Shown: positions 43,801 to 55,358 of the stretch, piece by piece
How positions within the stretch are numbered: the stretch's first letter is position 1
Layout: the number at the start of each line of letters is the position of its first letter
Source of the DNA: Knufia peltigerae
Lineage: Eukaryota > Ascomycota > Eurotiomycetes > Chaetothyriales > Trichomeriaceae
DNA: 64,000 nucleotides
Direction: 5' to 3'
NCBI GenBank assembly: GCA_030247855.1
Contig: JAPDRN010000040.1
Span: forward strand, 124,001-188,000
The notes under the pieces: model-generated
What the model was told of the DNA's origin: nothing
The model's input: the letters and a program-made list of their open reading frames with translations, nothing else
Database searches by the model: none
Translations under genes and position numbers: made by a program

Positions 43801-46305
43801 GCTCATAGATTTTAGACAGGAGAGATAGTACCGAGCATTGGCGGACACCGCAATTCCGAAACGGCTCAACCGCTGCTTTTGCAAGTCATTTATCGTCTTT
43901 TCAATCTCGAGGCTAGGAATACGATCTCTCTGCAGACGCCGGTCGAGCTCCGGAAGTACAGAGTCCCGTAGCCTAGTAGGACCTGCAGTAGTTTGCACAA
44001 TAACGTCTGAGATATCTTTCAAGAGCGCTGCTGTAGCGCCACTCGACTCGCCAGAATCCGGCTCAAGCCATGCTGAATACGTATGCCAGTACTCGTTCAG
44101 AAGCCCTAGGACATCGGAGTGTCGGCATGTCTGGAAAATATACCGAAACTCGTCCGAAAGCCTGTAGGACTGGGAGCCCGGGTTGGGCTTACAGACAAGG
44201 CGTGGAATATCTGAGAGATGAAGGCTATCGGTGAGAAAGGAGTGCCATGGCTTGTCATAGCATCCAGAGGCTGTATAGCTAGGATGCAATGTGGGGAACT
44301 TCTCCTTCAGTTGGCAAAATATCCGAGCGGCGGGTGAATCTTTTCCGTAGTGGCCTTGAAAGTATAGCTGAGATCCTTTACGTCGTTTGTTGTCTATCGT
44401 GGCGAACCATAGGTCTGTATCTTGAGGCAGTCTATGGGCAGACTGGAAAAGGAAGTTGACCTGCGCGACCAACTGGGTAGTCGTCCACTCTTCGGAGTGG
44501 AAGCTCGGTGCGCAATGAGCTTCACAAATGCAACTGCACAGCTGAGACCTTTCAATGGGCTTGATGCCAAGGCTGCTTAAGAGGTTGTGCCTGTTCCCAT
44601 TTGCTGCAACTTGAGGATGGACAATGGAAATCGCATCCCCAAGGGGAAAATCCTCGTGCTGAAGATCGCCAATGAAGAAAACTGGACCAGTTTTTGCCGC
44701 AACCCAAGAACCATCTGTGAGAGGGACCAAGGACATATTTCGTAGAATACTCCTGTACTTCTTGGTGACAGTAAGTGGGACCAATGTAGTTGCAAGGCCA
44801 GCATGCCAATCGTCTTGGCGACTGCGGAATAATGCTGGGGCCGTAATTACCATCTCACCCAGATCGCTCAGAAACTGCTCATCTGACAGAGTCGAGACGC
44901 CAATGGTGTGAAGAGCATCTATCGCCCATTCGGAGTACCTCTGAGATAAATATCGGCCTGCGGTTTGCTGGTTCAAGCTGAACGGAAGACCATCCTTGCC
45001 AATGAATTTTAGTGGTACCCGAGCGAGTTCACTGGGACAATGCATCGACTGATCGAAGGATTCCACGACGGGTTTCGACATTAATGTTTGCCGTATTCGT
45101 TGTTGGGCAGGTATGAAAAAAGGGGCTGTTCTCTCGTCTGGTAGATACCCGGGCCAAAGATACCTTTCATCTCCTTTGTTGAATTCCCGTACGACATTGA
45201 GGAACGCGTCACCCAAAGCAGCTCGAAGAGTCTGGTTCCATGGTGAGGAAGTATCGATTTGGAGGCGACTTGCTGAGAGCAGGAAGTCACCCTGTAGGAT
45301 GAACTAACGAGTCAATCAGTTTCTGACTTCGAAGATGAAAAATGGCAATACCTGTAGCCCGTATTCTCCAATTGGCAGATACGCGTATACTTTCCTCGAC
45401 TTCATGCCCGGCGTCGCCTCTCTCGAAGAATCCAACATTGGAAACGCAAGTTGGAGCTCTGTCGTGGATAATCCTGGCCTCTTGTCTTCCAGGGGAAGAG
45501 CTTCGACCCTGTGCTTAACAACATAGTATGATAATTGCACGGGGCCTTGTTCGATCCTGGTAATATGCTTTTCTTGATCGGTCGAGACTGTTCGAAGGAG
45601 CTTTGCCGCCCATGATTGCCCATCTGGCTGTTGGATACTTAGCTCAATGACCTTGATGCGGCGAAGGAACAGCAAGCGTTCCGGGTCAAATGTCTTTAGG
45701 TCTTGGAAAAGTTCGTCTTGATTGAAGTCTTTCGAGAGCTGGAGATAGAAGGATGTATGTGTGGGAGGAGGTTCGACAGGGAAATCAGCCCATGTTGGAG
45801 CAACCATGCCAAGCTTCTGGCTTGTGTCGAATTTGAATCTGTAGGGACCTGATGCAACCCATACCACGTCGGCCACCTTGAAGACACTTTTAAACCCAAT
45901 GCCCTTCTCGCCGATAACGTCACTTGATTTGTTTTGACCTGATTTGGTGCTGGCGCCGACCGCACAGATGGCTCTGATATTGGCCGCATCGAATCCGGCC
46001 TCGTTGCAATCGAAGCGTAAATAACCAGGGGTATAGGTGAATTTGACTCGTGGCTCCGCGTCGTAATATACATTATCGTCGGCATTCTGAAGCAGTTCCA
46101 ATAAGAAGTGAACTGCATTGTCGTAGAGCTGGCTCGAAATCCTTAAAGTCCATATCAATAATGACATACCATACGACAAGGTATTTGCCGCTTACATCTC
46201 AATCAATGTGCGCACTTGGGCCACATGGGTTGGATTTGAATTGTCCAGCCCATACTCGTCCCGGATGGATTCTATCAGAAGTCTCGCGTTTGTTTCTGAG
46301 TCCAT
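40817..46305 (-). CDS. Fusion: Sacsin/NO VEIN-type HSP90-like ATPase + NOV_C-like domain + (interrupted) HET domain
   Basis: Very large gene, eight in-phase exons: 46305-46196, 46141-45352, 45291-43715, 43668-43045, 42988-42618, 42563-42226, 42168-41875, 41803-40817 (1696 aa to the TAA; the fourth donor, GTCCGT, is the least certain). The ATPase has the N-box LLELLQNADDN (50-60), NEAGF (83-87) and GEKGIGFKSVF (114 on), as in Sacsin/NO VEIN proteins. Residues about 1260-1420 match the NO VEIN C-terminal (DUF3883-like) region: LGECMVSRLL, TFRD, YHLEIMVSTG, FPWSSEKLEM, ISNVYAEPQFHLIVDPWQL. A Ser/Pro/Thr-rich linker (about 1425-1600) leads without a break into a HET domain: KLPKEHVRLFMLFP, IYRTLSYVWGD, LWIDALCI. 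The frame then stops. HET domains execute nonself-triggered cell death in fungi; the ATPase could be a sensor or switch. This is inference. Confidence 0.82.
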
Positions 46306-48470
46306 GATATTCGGCGCTAGAGCGTTGCTGTGGAAGGGGAGTTCTCAGTCATTGGGAATAAACATTCGTCGCCTCCCCTTCAGATACGGCAAACACAAAG
46401 CGAATTCTGAGGGGCGAGGAAGCATTTTTGAAACAAGGATCCTCTCAGACGAAGTCGGTATTCAACGAGGTCTAAATTGCGGTGTACATAGGTAACGGGG
46501 CGCGATATGACATTCTTTGTCGATAGGTTGGAGCAGCAGCCAAAGACTCTGCCGAAGGCGCAGTATCAAGCTCATTTCAAAACCTAGGGGGCGCAGGCGT
46601 GTCGCCGAAGTTCCTGCAGCTACTAAGGTGACGGGTGGCTGAACAGCAACAGATAATTGTCAAGAAGTCTGAGGTTGTGCCTGGAGCACGAAAATATAGG
46701 AACTTTTGTTGGAACTTTGAGCAAAGTAACCGAGTACAGACGGCTAGCAAGTGATTCAGATTTTGACAGGGTGCCTCGACCAGCCAGCCCTTCTTTCCTT
46801 GCCAATCATCTAGGCTTTAAGCACCAACACTACCAATTCAAGCTTTGAGGCAACATGTGTAATGCCGCTTCATCGGTACACTTCCCCGCCTGCCACCCTG
46901 GCCATCCTTCTCTTGCTGGCGGAGACCAGGCTCACCGCTCAGTCGCCAAGAAAACAATCGTAGGACACGATTTACCTGGCCGGTGAGACACCAATTATCC
47001 CAGTGCCCGGTGGATGGCTCCGCTGGGGATGTGATATACCAAAAAACAGGGAACATGGGGGGTAGGGGGTAAAGTTGAGCGATCTCTACATTAGATGCTT
47101 GCGCTGCTCAGTGAACCATATATGTAGGTACGCTTCAGGACTTCCGAGCTGGGTTGCGCCCGATCACAGCGGCCTCACTCCTTTTCCTGAACGAAAATGG
47201 TAAGTGTTAGAGCACAGTTGGTATATATATATATATATATATACACGCTGATACGACACTTTCTGCTTTAATGCGATTCACTTCGTGATGAACCGCAGGC
47301 AAGGCTTGAAATAATCGAAGTCACGTCGCAGACGCAGGAAGCCTACAATTTACTCTCTCAATTGAGACATACTTTTCTCTTCAGATCATGATCATATCAT
47401 ATAAACTCACTCCAAGCGATTCGACTAACGGTCTCATGATGTGCAGTCCCTTTGCGCTGAAGAGTATTGTTTGAATTCCAGTCCGATTACTTCGTTCAAG
47501 ATCTTGACAGCTTCGCCTGCTGGTGATCTCTATGAGAGGAAGCAATGGATGCTGTGCTCATCTGCCAACACGGAGGCTCTCCTACGCCTGAGAACACAAT
47601 GACCTCTACTGATCAGCCCAAGTCTGTTTCCCAAGACCTTGGAAGCGAGAATCTGCATGCTCGTGGGATTTACTCGTAGTGCATCGGCTTTGGAATCTAG
47701 ATGCGCGCAATCAGGAACATGCTTTGTTCATGGTATTCGATTGGATGTGTGTAATCTAGTCGACTTCCGCCCATTCAAAGAAACATGTCTTGGGTGAGGA
47801 GCCGCTATGCATTGCCCCCACAGGCACAATTGCTATTCCCAACACTCGTCGGCGTCATCAGGTGCAGAGCTTGGCCTGCTGCCAAGAAGCTATAGAGAGC
47901 CATGGGTGCCCGGAGGCTTGGCCAGGCAGCCTGTATCAATGTTATTGGGTCCGGGACCCGCCTAATGCAACCTCCTCCCAGGCATGCCGGCCTTGCCGGG
48001 AACAAAAGCTTCTAGGTACCAACTCAACCTGTGCAAATCCTACCATGAACCGCAGCTCTTCATCCGCAAGCTTGCAGGTACATTGAGCTCACGTTGCCTA
48101 TCCTTCGATTTTATTTGTCCGATACGAAAGCTCAGACTGCCTCCTACGACACCAGCAGGGCTCCGGACGGGATCTGTATCTCTAGTTCTTACAAGACTCT
48201 CGCCAGGTGGGATTTAAGCTGTCCAGCTTCTTGATCGTCCAATCCATACCGTTGCGTCCCAGCTTTCGCTCCACGTGGTGGCAGAATCAGGTAAGGGTTG
48301 TGCTGTTGGATCCTCAAGCTGCAAGCTCTTGTCGTCACCCGAGACTGAAGCTGTAGTTCGAAGCTCGGGGTACAAAAATGTAGCATCGCCTTCTGGGTAA
48401 GTCTAAGCTTTTCTTCTTCTTCTTCAGCCACAGCGGTAGGTAGCGCAGTTGAGAGGAACATTTTCCCAAG
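46306..48470. other. 2.2-kb gene-free stretch
   Basis: Upstream region of the ATPase-HET gene and of the divergent phosphodiesterase gene. Contains a perfect (TA)n tract at about 47222-47243. Short frames resemble nothing. Confidence 0.5.
47222..47243. repeat. (TA)n microsatellite
   Basis: About 11 TA units in non-coding DNA between the ATPase-HET gene and the phosphodiesterase gene. Confidence 0.9.
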
Positions 48471-49846
48471 ATGCGCACGACAACCAGTGCTTTGGCCGTC
48501 TTGGCCTTGATGGCGGAGCTTGTCGTCGCATGGCCGGTGCACACTCCCAAACTCGCCTACAACCCTGCGGACGAGTACTATATCTCCTTCGGTCCTCGCC
48601 CTTATTATCTCATCCAGAACATGACCGAATCTCCCCTCAAGGATCAGCTGGAATCTTGCGAGAATGGGCCTTTCGGCGTGACCGCGTGGAGCATCGGCCA
48701 GTAAGTACTTGCTGCCAAGGTCTCACGCCTCGAGCAACAGCTCTCGCGTGCGTTGTTGGCCGCAGTACGCCTAACTGACAGTCTGGCAGTCGTGGCGGTG
48801 GCACACTTCAAATCCCCGAGGAAACCGTGCAATCTACCATGGCTGGCGCTCGTATGGGGGCGGGAATTCTAGAATGCGACGTCTCCTTCACGTCGGACCT
48901 TGGGCTAGTATGCAGACACGACATCTGTGACTTGCACACTACGACCGATATCCTGTTGAGACCGGAGCTGGCCAAAAAGTGTCACACTCCATTCACGCCG
49001 GCCAACGCAACCCACCCGGCCAAGGCTCTTTGCTGCACCGCTGATATCACAATGGACGAGTTCACGTCTCTCTGTGGAAAGATGGACGGCTTCAATGCCA
49101 GTGCGACCACGCCGGAGGATTATCAGCACGGGGTCCCCTTTTTCCGCACCGAGCTGTACGATACGTGCGGACAGGTCATGACGCTCGACAGTTATATCGA
49201 GCTCGTGGACTCTCTTCCGGGATACCGCAATTTCACGCCCGAGTTGAAAACCCCTCCCAAGGCAGTTCCCATGCCATTCAACGGGTACACACAAGCCCAA
49301 TATGCTCGGGACATGATCAACACCTTCATCAGCCACGGCATCGACCCAGCCCGCGTGTTCCCTCAATCCTTCACTCCCGCCGACGTGTATCTGTGGTTGA
49401 ACGAGTTCCCCGAATGGGGCGCTCAAGCAGTGTTCCTTGACGAGGATGGAGACGACCCCAGCAACTTCACAACGGCCGTTAACCGTCTCCCTGCCCTCAA
49501 GGCAAGCGGAGTCAATATCATCTCTCCTCCGATCAACTACCTGCTGGCCGTCGGAGGGCCGAACAATGACACCATCGTGCCCTCGGACTATGCCATCACG
49601 GCGAAGAACGCCGGGCTCGACATCATCGCTTGGTCATTCGAGCGTTCTGGCCCTCTGACTCGCGTCGCTGCAGACGGCGACTATTATTACTCGTCCGTGG
49701 CGCCGGTGGTGCATTACGATGGCCAGATGTATGAGATCCTCGACATCATGGGACGTGAGATTGGCATCAAGGGCATGTTTGCCGATTGGTCTTCAACCGT
49801 CACGTACTATGCGAATTGCTTTGGTTTGAAAGGACCAGGAAACTAA
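48471..49846 (+). CDS. Secreted glycerophosphodiester phosphodiesterase-like protein
   Basis: GDPD-family TIM barrel that would hydrolyse glycerophosphodiesters to sn-glycerol-3-phosphate and an alcohol. Two exons, 48471-48700 and 48790-49846, about 428 aa. A signal peptide is clear (hydrophobic LAVLALMAELVVAW), so it is likely secreted. Splicing creates the catalytic HRGGG (H77, R78); E105 and D107 in ECDV bind the metal, and H120 in CRHD is the second catalytic His. Several Cys and N-glycosylation sequons (NMT, NAT, NFT, NDT) fit extracellular life. A C-terminal barrel segment includes DIIAWSFERSGP. Likely phosphate or choline scavenging, inferred. Divergent from the ATPase-HET gene. Confidence 0.88.
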
Positions 49847-50154
49847 ACCCTTCGAATCTAATGACGGCTAAATGATGAAGAAATTTCACTGAAGTAAAGG
49901 GAACGAGGAAGACCATCCTTTTGGATTTGTACATAGGCAAATTAATATGCATGAATGCTTCGACGTGGAGCAGTAATATTGTTTGGTCGAGACAACGTTT
50001 GTCCAATGACCGGTAGCATTTACTTTTCTTCACGTTCCGATTCAACAGGTGCCACGCACCCTTCTCACTGATTAAGCACGGTGCGGAGTAGTTTCATTAA
50101 CTCCAACATTAGCTATCCTCGTGGGGCATTATGCTTGGTAAAGCTCTCGGCAGA
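49847..50154. other. Convergent intergenic
   Basis: About 310 bp between two 3' ends; AT-rich, probably holding both transcript ends. No gene. Confidence 0.5.
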
Positions 50155-51318
50155 TCATCTCGCTGAGGTAGTGGTGTTGATTCCCAGAGCTTGTGCTAGT
50201 CCTGCTTTCTCCAACACCTCGATGACGTTTAGTTGGACGGTAAGATTCTTTGCCTGTAGTGGACGCTCGTAATAGGGAAGGTGCTGTCCGTTGTAGATGA
50301 CACTTCTACAAACAATGTCGATGGGGAAAATCCCCGACTTGTATTTGGTGAAGAGGAGCAGACCGACGGCCGTTTGATTTGTGAGCGCGAGTAAGGGAAG
50401 GGTGTTGTTCCCTGGTCGCAAAACCACGTTATCCAGCGTGGAGGTGCCAATAGACACATTACCGACATACATGTCCATGGTCATGTTGCCCATCTCGTAC
50501 GTGCTCACACTCGGGTTCGGGATCAGCACGGTGCCGTTGGAATTGTAGCTGGCGGGATGCGACCCCATGATGAGTTCAAAGTCCGTTACGTTGAAACCTT
50601 TGAGACCATTGAGACCTGGAAATCACGTCAGTCAGCAAGGGAAGGCAAAGGAATGGTCTGGGGGAAAAGAGCCGACCTTTCAGAGTGATCTTGTCGTTGT
50701 ACTTGACAGTCGTCTTCTGCAGTTTGCCGTACTTCAGGCCGCCCTTGCCCTTCAGGTAGACGTTGTACTCCTCACTGAGGAGCTGCGTTTGAGCATAGGC
50801 GTAGAATTGGTCCTTGTTCTTGATCTGTACCTCCTGGCTGACTGACTCATGGGTCCCGTTGGCCGCGTCAATCGGAGGTATGGACAATTGGGCGAAGGGG
50901 ATGTCGGAGTCCTCCAGGCAGAGGTCGGCCTCAAAAGCATCCAGCTTTGCGTGCAGGCTCGAATTCGACAAGAAGACGCTGTCCAAGTCCAAGTGAAAGT
51001 GGTCCGGTGCTGGGTCGAGTAGCGACTGTGAAGTGACCATCAGTGTCGACTTGTTGATCGCAGACTGAGCCATGTTCGGATAAGCGACGTACACCCTGTA
51101 GTGCGGTTAGGACGTCTCGGAGTGCAGAGAAGCTCGCTTTCTGATACATACACCGGGAGCACGACGACGAGAACAACGATAACGAAGACGATGGCATAAA
51201 TCCACCAAAAGCGACCACAATGGCGCTTGACCTTTGCCCGTTTTCTTCCATCTGCCGGGACGTTGCCTTCCTCTTCGAGCGTCGCGGGCTTTTCCTGAGG
51301 CTCTTCTTCTGGCGCCAT
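50155..51318 (-). CDS. DUF3712-like (LEA-2-type) single-pass membrane protein
   Basis: Three exons, 51318-51152, 51095-50677 and 50615-50155, about 348 aa. A charged, Glu/Lys-rich cytoplasmic N-terminus (MAPEEEPQEKPATLEEEG) ends in a basic cluster, then one TM helix (WIYAIVFVIVVLVVVLPV), then a beta-rich extracytoplasmic region with repeated N-x-S/T sequons. Segments such as INKSTLMVTSQSLLDPAPD and FNVTDFELIMGSHPASYNSNGTVLIPNPS follow fungal DUF3712 proteins, which resemble LEA-2/NDR1 domains. Function is unknown; vacuolar or cell-surface membrane location is likely. The start is the ATG at 51318, downstream of a weaker in-frame start. Confidence 0.82.
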
Positions 51319-53173
51319 ATTGTCTGTAAGGTTAGAATCTGGGAGGTAAGTGAGAGAGAACTGAGAAACGAAGGTGGCAGGCAAACGAAAAGAAAAACAA
51401 GAGATACCAACGAAGAAATCTTGCGGAGAGAGAGAAAGTAATCCCCCAGACGATCACTTTATCTGGGGACTGTAGTTATTGTCAATCTCCTCCTTTGCCC
51501 AGAGGGACATTTCAAACGGGGGCAAAAAAGAAGCATTGAGCTATCAGATGGAGTGTCAGTATTTCGACCAGATAGGTGTGTGTTCCGACAGCCACCAGCC
51601 TGGCCTTGACCACTGCGGTGTGTCTTGCGAACAGACGCCAGCACTTTCATCACATGCAACGACGTAGAAAATTGTCCGACCGAGGTTTGGAAATGCATCA
51701 CATGCCACTAAAACTGTGGTGTTGGGCAATTTAGGGGACCGAAGTTTGCTCACAGAATACGACTGTGGGTTGCGAGAGGTTCGGAAGAGACGAGAGAGAA
51801 TGACAAGTACCACCTCGGCATCAAGACTAGAAAATCGACGGGCGCAGGAAAAACGTCGACGAGGCCAGACTAGTCCGAACTGGGAGCCTCGTCCGTCCGT
51901 GGGATCCAATCAGCGTCGACGCAGCCTGGTCGATCACAGACAATCCGGGGTCTTCGCTGTGACTCTCCAACCTCAAGCTTCTCGTCTCGCCTCGTCTCCT
52001 CCTGCATGTCACTTTATCCATTCATTTCCCTTACCACAAGCTCATCTCCAAGAGGGTGTCGTGTGCTCCATTAGGGTCTCGCTGGGTCCATTATCCTGCG
52101 CCCTTTGGCCTGTCGCTGCCCACTTGGAAACGTCGTCCGGTGCAGGTCCGTTACACACCCGATGGGTACGAGTCAAAGGTCTGCGGAGCACTCAAGCTCC
52201 ATACCACAACTAATGCAAGATCGACAAGCCTTTGGATAGTCGCTTCTTATGCAGACAAAGTACCTCGGGATTTTTTGATCGATGTTAGAGCCTCCCACGG
52301 TTCAATCGCTTTCCAGTATTGACTCTCAATTGCAGACCACTTATCTCATGCGAACACCATGTCAGCTCGAATAGCGATCGATCGTGACACCCTCGCTGTC
52401 CCGCCACAGATGCAACCCTTTTGGGAATACATCCACCGTGCAGTGACGCTAGTCGACTGTACTGTAGGATCCGACCCTCTTTCCACCTTCTCGCATCCCC
52501 CGGTCGAGTCTACCCTTTGACTTCAATGACACTTTGTGTGGCAACGCTTCGTGGCAAACCAAGGCCAAAAATACTCTGAGATGGGATACACCTACACGGA
52601 GAACCAGCCTCAAGATTGTTTTCTCACATACCAAGCATCGTATCGATGACCGGTACATCCGCGAGCATCGCACGATGAGAGTGCTGGAGCGATGTTCTCG
52701 CAACTGTAGCGCCCTCGGATGATTCTCCATTTCTTTCTAGGGTTCACGACCGGTCGACTTGGGACCTCTCATGTGCTTTTCTTCATTGAAAAAGCCGAGG
52801 CACTCTTCATTGATCGACGAGTCCGAACGGATGCAGGGATCCAGAGGCAGGTACTGTATGCAGCCATCTTAAAGAACCATACCTTGGAAAGTATAATCAC
52901 CAACAGGACTGGCGCCATTCCTCTACCCAGCAGGCGGGTAGCAGCGATCACTACACTTCTTCCACCTTCGCATACTGGCAGTTTATGGCGACTTACAGCA
53001 TATCCGATAGGTAGTGCAAGCTAACAGTACTGCATGCGCAATCAACGTTTCGATCCAATGTCACCGAAGACTGCTCCCATGATTATACTAACGCTATCGA
53101 TAGCGGCAGACCGACCAGACCCGTTATGGATTCCAATGCCTTGGACGCCGACTCTATGTATGCAATCTACCTT
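51319..53173. other. 1.85-kb gene-free stretch
   Basis: No convincing gene. A plus-strand frame from an ATG at 51800 begins with a basic segment (SRLENRRAQEKRRRG) reminiscent of a bZIP basic region but has no leucine zipper after it. Confidence 0.45.
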
Positions 53174-54361
53174 CTATGGAATGGTCAATTGTCCCGCTGC
53201 GGGAAAGCCTGCCTCTGTAGCCATTACAGCTGCGTCAGCGGCTTCCTTCATGGCAATTTGACTTGCCTGTTCTTCCGGTGACAACGCGTCGAACGCTGTC
53301 TTGTTCTCGTCCCACTCTCTGACGCAGTTTGCGTCCCAGTTGCACTTCTCCACCTCGCCATATACTGGATGCGTGTAGCGAGGATGGGTGGTCGGCCAAC
53401 CTGAGGCATGATAATGGTGCTTCACTAACGCCGTCTTAGCGTTGTGATTGCCAGAGTCCGAATGTCCCTGCCCGGCTGCGAAGGCCTCGACGGTCAAGAC
53501 GAGAATGCCACCGACCAGCTTAGACTCTCCCAGATTGTGGAAGCAATCCCAGTGGACTTCCTCGCCTGTGCGTGCGGCCATCTCCTCCATGATGGCTCGA
53601 GTGAACGCCGATGGCCCTGTGCCACTGATCACCTCGTCGAAGTCGAGTTGAATTTCTGAGATGGAAACCCCTTGCCTTGCAGAGACATCGTTGAGCCATT
53701 TCAAAATGTTGTTGATGAGTCTCATCATTACTGGAAGTCGAGGCTTTGACATGAATGTCCATTGGCAAAACGACTCGCATTTCCCACCAAGAATGCTGTG
53801 GTCGCGGAATTCGGGCTGGTCAATTTCAATGCCGATGACCATGTCAACGTCTTTCTCGTTGTATCGACTTGGGATGAAGCGTTCGATTGGCTTCAGTGCT
53901 TCAACGTCGATGTCTGTATAGATACCGCCTTCTGCGTACATGACAAGATACCGCAGTAGATCTGCTTTGACAATCCTCGCAGTCAGCGACTTGTATGCGT
54001 GTACAATGTCAGGTCGGTTGAAGCCGGCAGGGCCGAAATATGTTTCGACATAGTATAAGTCGTTTTGGTCCGTCAAGACTTCGTATCGGTGGTCTGGATT
54101 CTTCATGATCCAGGTGCGAGCAGTAGTCAAGTCCCTCTCTTCGAAGTCCAGAGGATCGACTTTCCAGGTCTGCCAGATTTTTTTGGGGAATCTGCCGCTC
54201 GCCATTGATGCATGGTAGGTCACTTCAGCACTGAACTCGCCCAATGACCCAGCCGTCATCAAGACAAGAGACAGAAGTATCAGTACGAGACATACTGGCA
54301 ATGCTCTGCGGATCTGCTTGGGCAAGCAGCCTCCAAGTACTGGTGTAGTCGCGGATTGCAT
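53174..54361 (-). CDS. GT32-family glycosyltransferase (Och1-like), type II membrane protein
   Basis: One exon, 395 aa, ATG at 54361. A short cytoplasmic tail and one N-terminal TM helix (residues about 19-40) mark a Golgi type II protein. Then FPKKIWQTWKVDP opens the catalytic domain, with SLTARIVKADLLRYLVMY and the metal-binding DXD motif GGIYTDIDVEAL (D150, D152), and later HHYHASGW and a Trp-rich end. This is the layout of GT32 alpha-mannosyltransferases such as Och1/Hoc1; the sugar donor and acceptor are inferred. The C-terminal tail is Ala/Glu-rich. It heads the 53-64 kb group of carbohydrate- and acyl-related genes and is divergent from the acyltransferase. Confidence 0.9.
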   Translation of the reverse strand: MQSATTPVLGGCLPKQIRRALPVCLVLILLSLVLMTAGSLGEFSAEVTYHASMASGRFPKKIWQTWKVDPLDFEERDLTTARTWIMKNPDHRYEVLTDQNDLYYVETYFGPAGFNRPDIVHAYKSLTARIVKADLLRYLVMYAEGGIYTDIDVEALKPIERFIPSRYNEKDVDMVIGIEIDQPEFRDHSILGGKCESFCQWTFMSKPRLPVMMRLINNILKWLNDVSARQGVSISEIQLDFDEVISGTGPSAFTRAIMEEMAARTGEEVHWDCFHNLGESKLVGGILVLTVEAFAAGQGHSDSGNHNAKTALVKHHYHASGWPTTHPRYTHPVYGEVEKCNWDANCVREWDENKTAFDALSPEEQASQIAMKEAADAAVMATEAGFPAAGQLTIP

Positions 54362-55358
54362 TGTCCTCGAGGATGTTTTCTACAGACGTCCGTGCCACTC
54401 TTGACGCAGCTACGGGTGGGCAGGACCATTTTGAGTCTTTCTCAAATGCTCTCAGAGAATGCCTGCCCTCCAACTACGGCATGAGCAGATCACACCGCAT
54501 GGATGGAAGGTGGGGAATCACTACCAAAGCTGAACGAAAAGACCATCCGGTCCAAATTCTTCCTGACGTCAAGCTCGAGTCTCGTGAAGATGCTACGACA
54601 AAGCTTCATCAGAAGCATTAGGATATCCATACGGAAATGTGATGAGCAACAAAAAACATTTTCATGCCTCGTACCTGAACGGAGGTATCTACCCGATTGA
54701 TCATAGCGTTGTTCTTGCTGCACCCACCATTGGATCATACCACTGCTTGCTCTTGAGCTTCGACGAATAGGCTCCGGGGATCGATGCAAGGCTAGTCTCA
54801 CTCCACCCACACCCCCCATGCAAGGGTGATAGCTGGGTCGACCGCAGCTACGGAAGTATACTGATCCTATGAACTAAAAGTATACAGCTTCACTGGGGTG
54901 CGGAGGCAGCGTCTATCGAATTCGTGGGTTCAGCCAATGAATGGATGCAGGGAAGCAGCCGGCTGGACGTGGAGCTCCCACAGTCGCCATCTATACGGAG
55001 TACCCCAGGACTGCTGCCCGAGAGGTTCAGTCACAAAAGTCACAAGGTAACATTCAGAATGGTTGGTACTCGTTGACTAGTAAGCTTAGTCTGCCTTTTC
55101 ACGGACTTCATCCTTGAACCTTTCAAGGAAAGCCTCCTGTTGCCTCGGGATCTACAATTTTCAACTGTTGCATGTGAAAAGTGAATGCACTTTCCGAGCA
55201 CATTTGATCATGTCATGGTCAAGATGATATCGAGGAGGTCGATGACGGTGCTGCCGGACCTCGCTACCATTGTCCTGGACATTATATGACATCTATTCTT
55301 CTCCCCGCAGGAAAATTCTTGCTCTATCCGCAATCATTTGGTGTTCTCTTGCCTACCA
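54362..55358. other. Divergent region, GT32 / acyltransferase
   Basis: About 1 kb with promoters for both flanking genes and one TACGGAGTA motif at 54994-55002. No gene. Confidence 0.5.

Noticed and set aside
45292..45351. Alternative 36-nt intron after FFIFE in the ATPase gene
   Set aside because: Too short; a 60-nt intron with donor GTATTG, a CTGATTGAC branch region and CTACAG end keeps phase and joins EYGLQ to GDFLLSAS as expected for this family.
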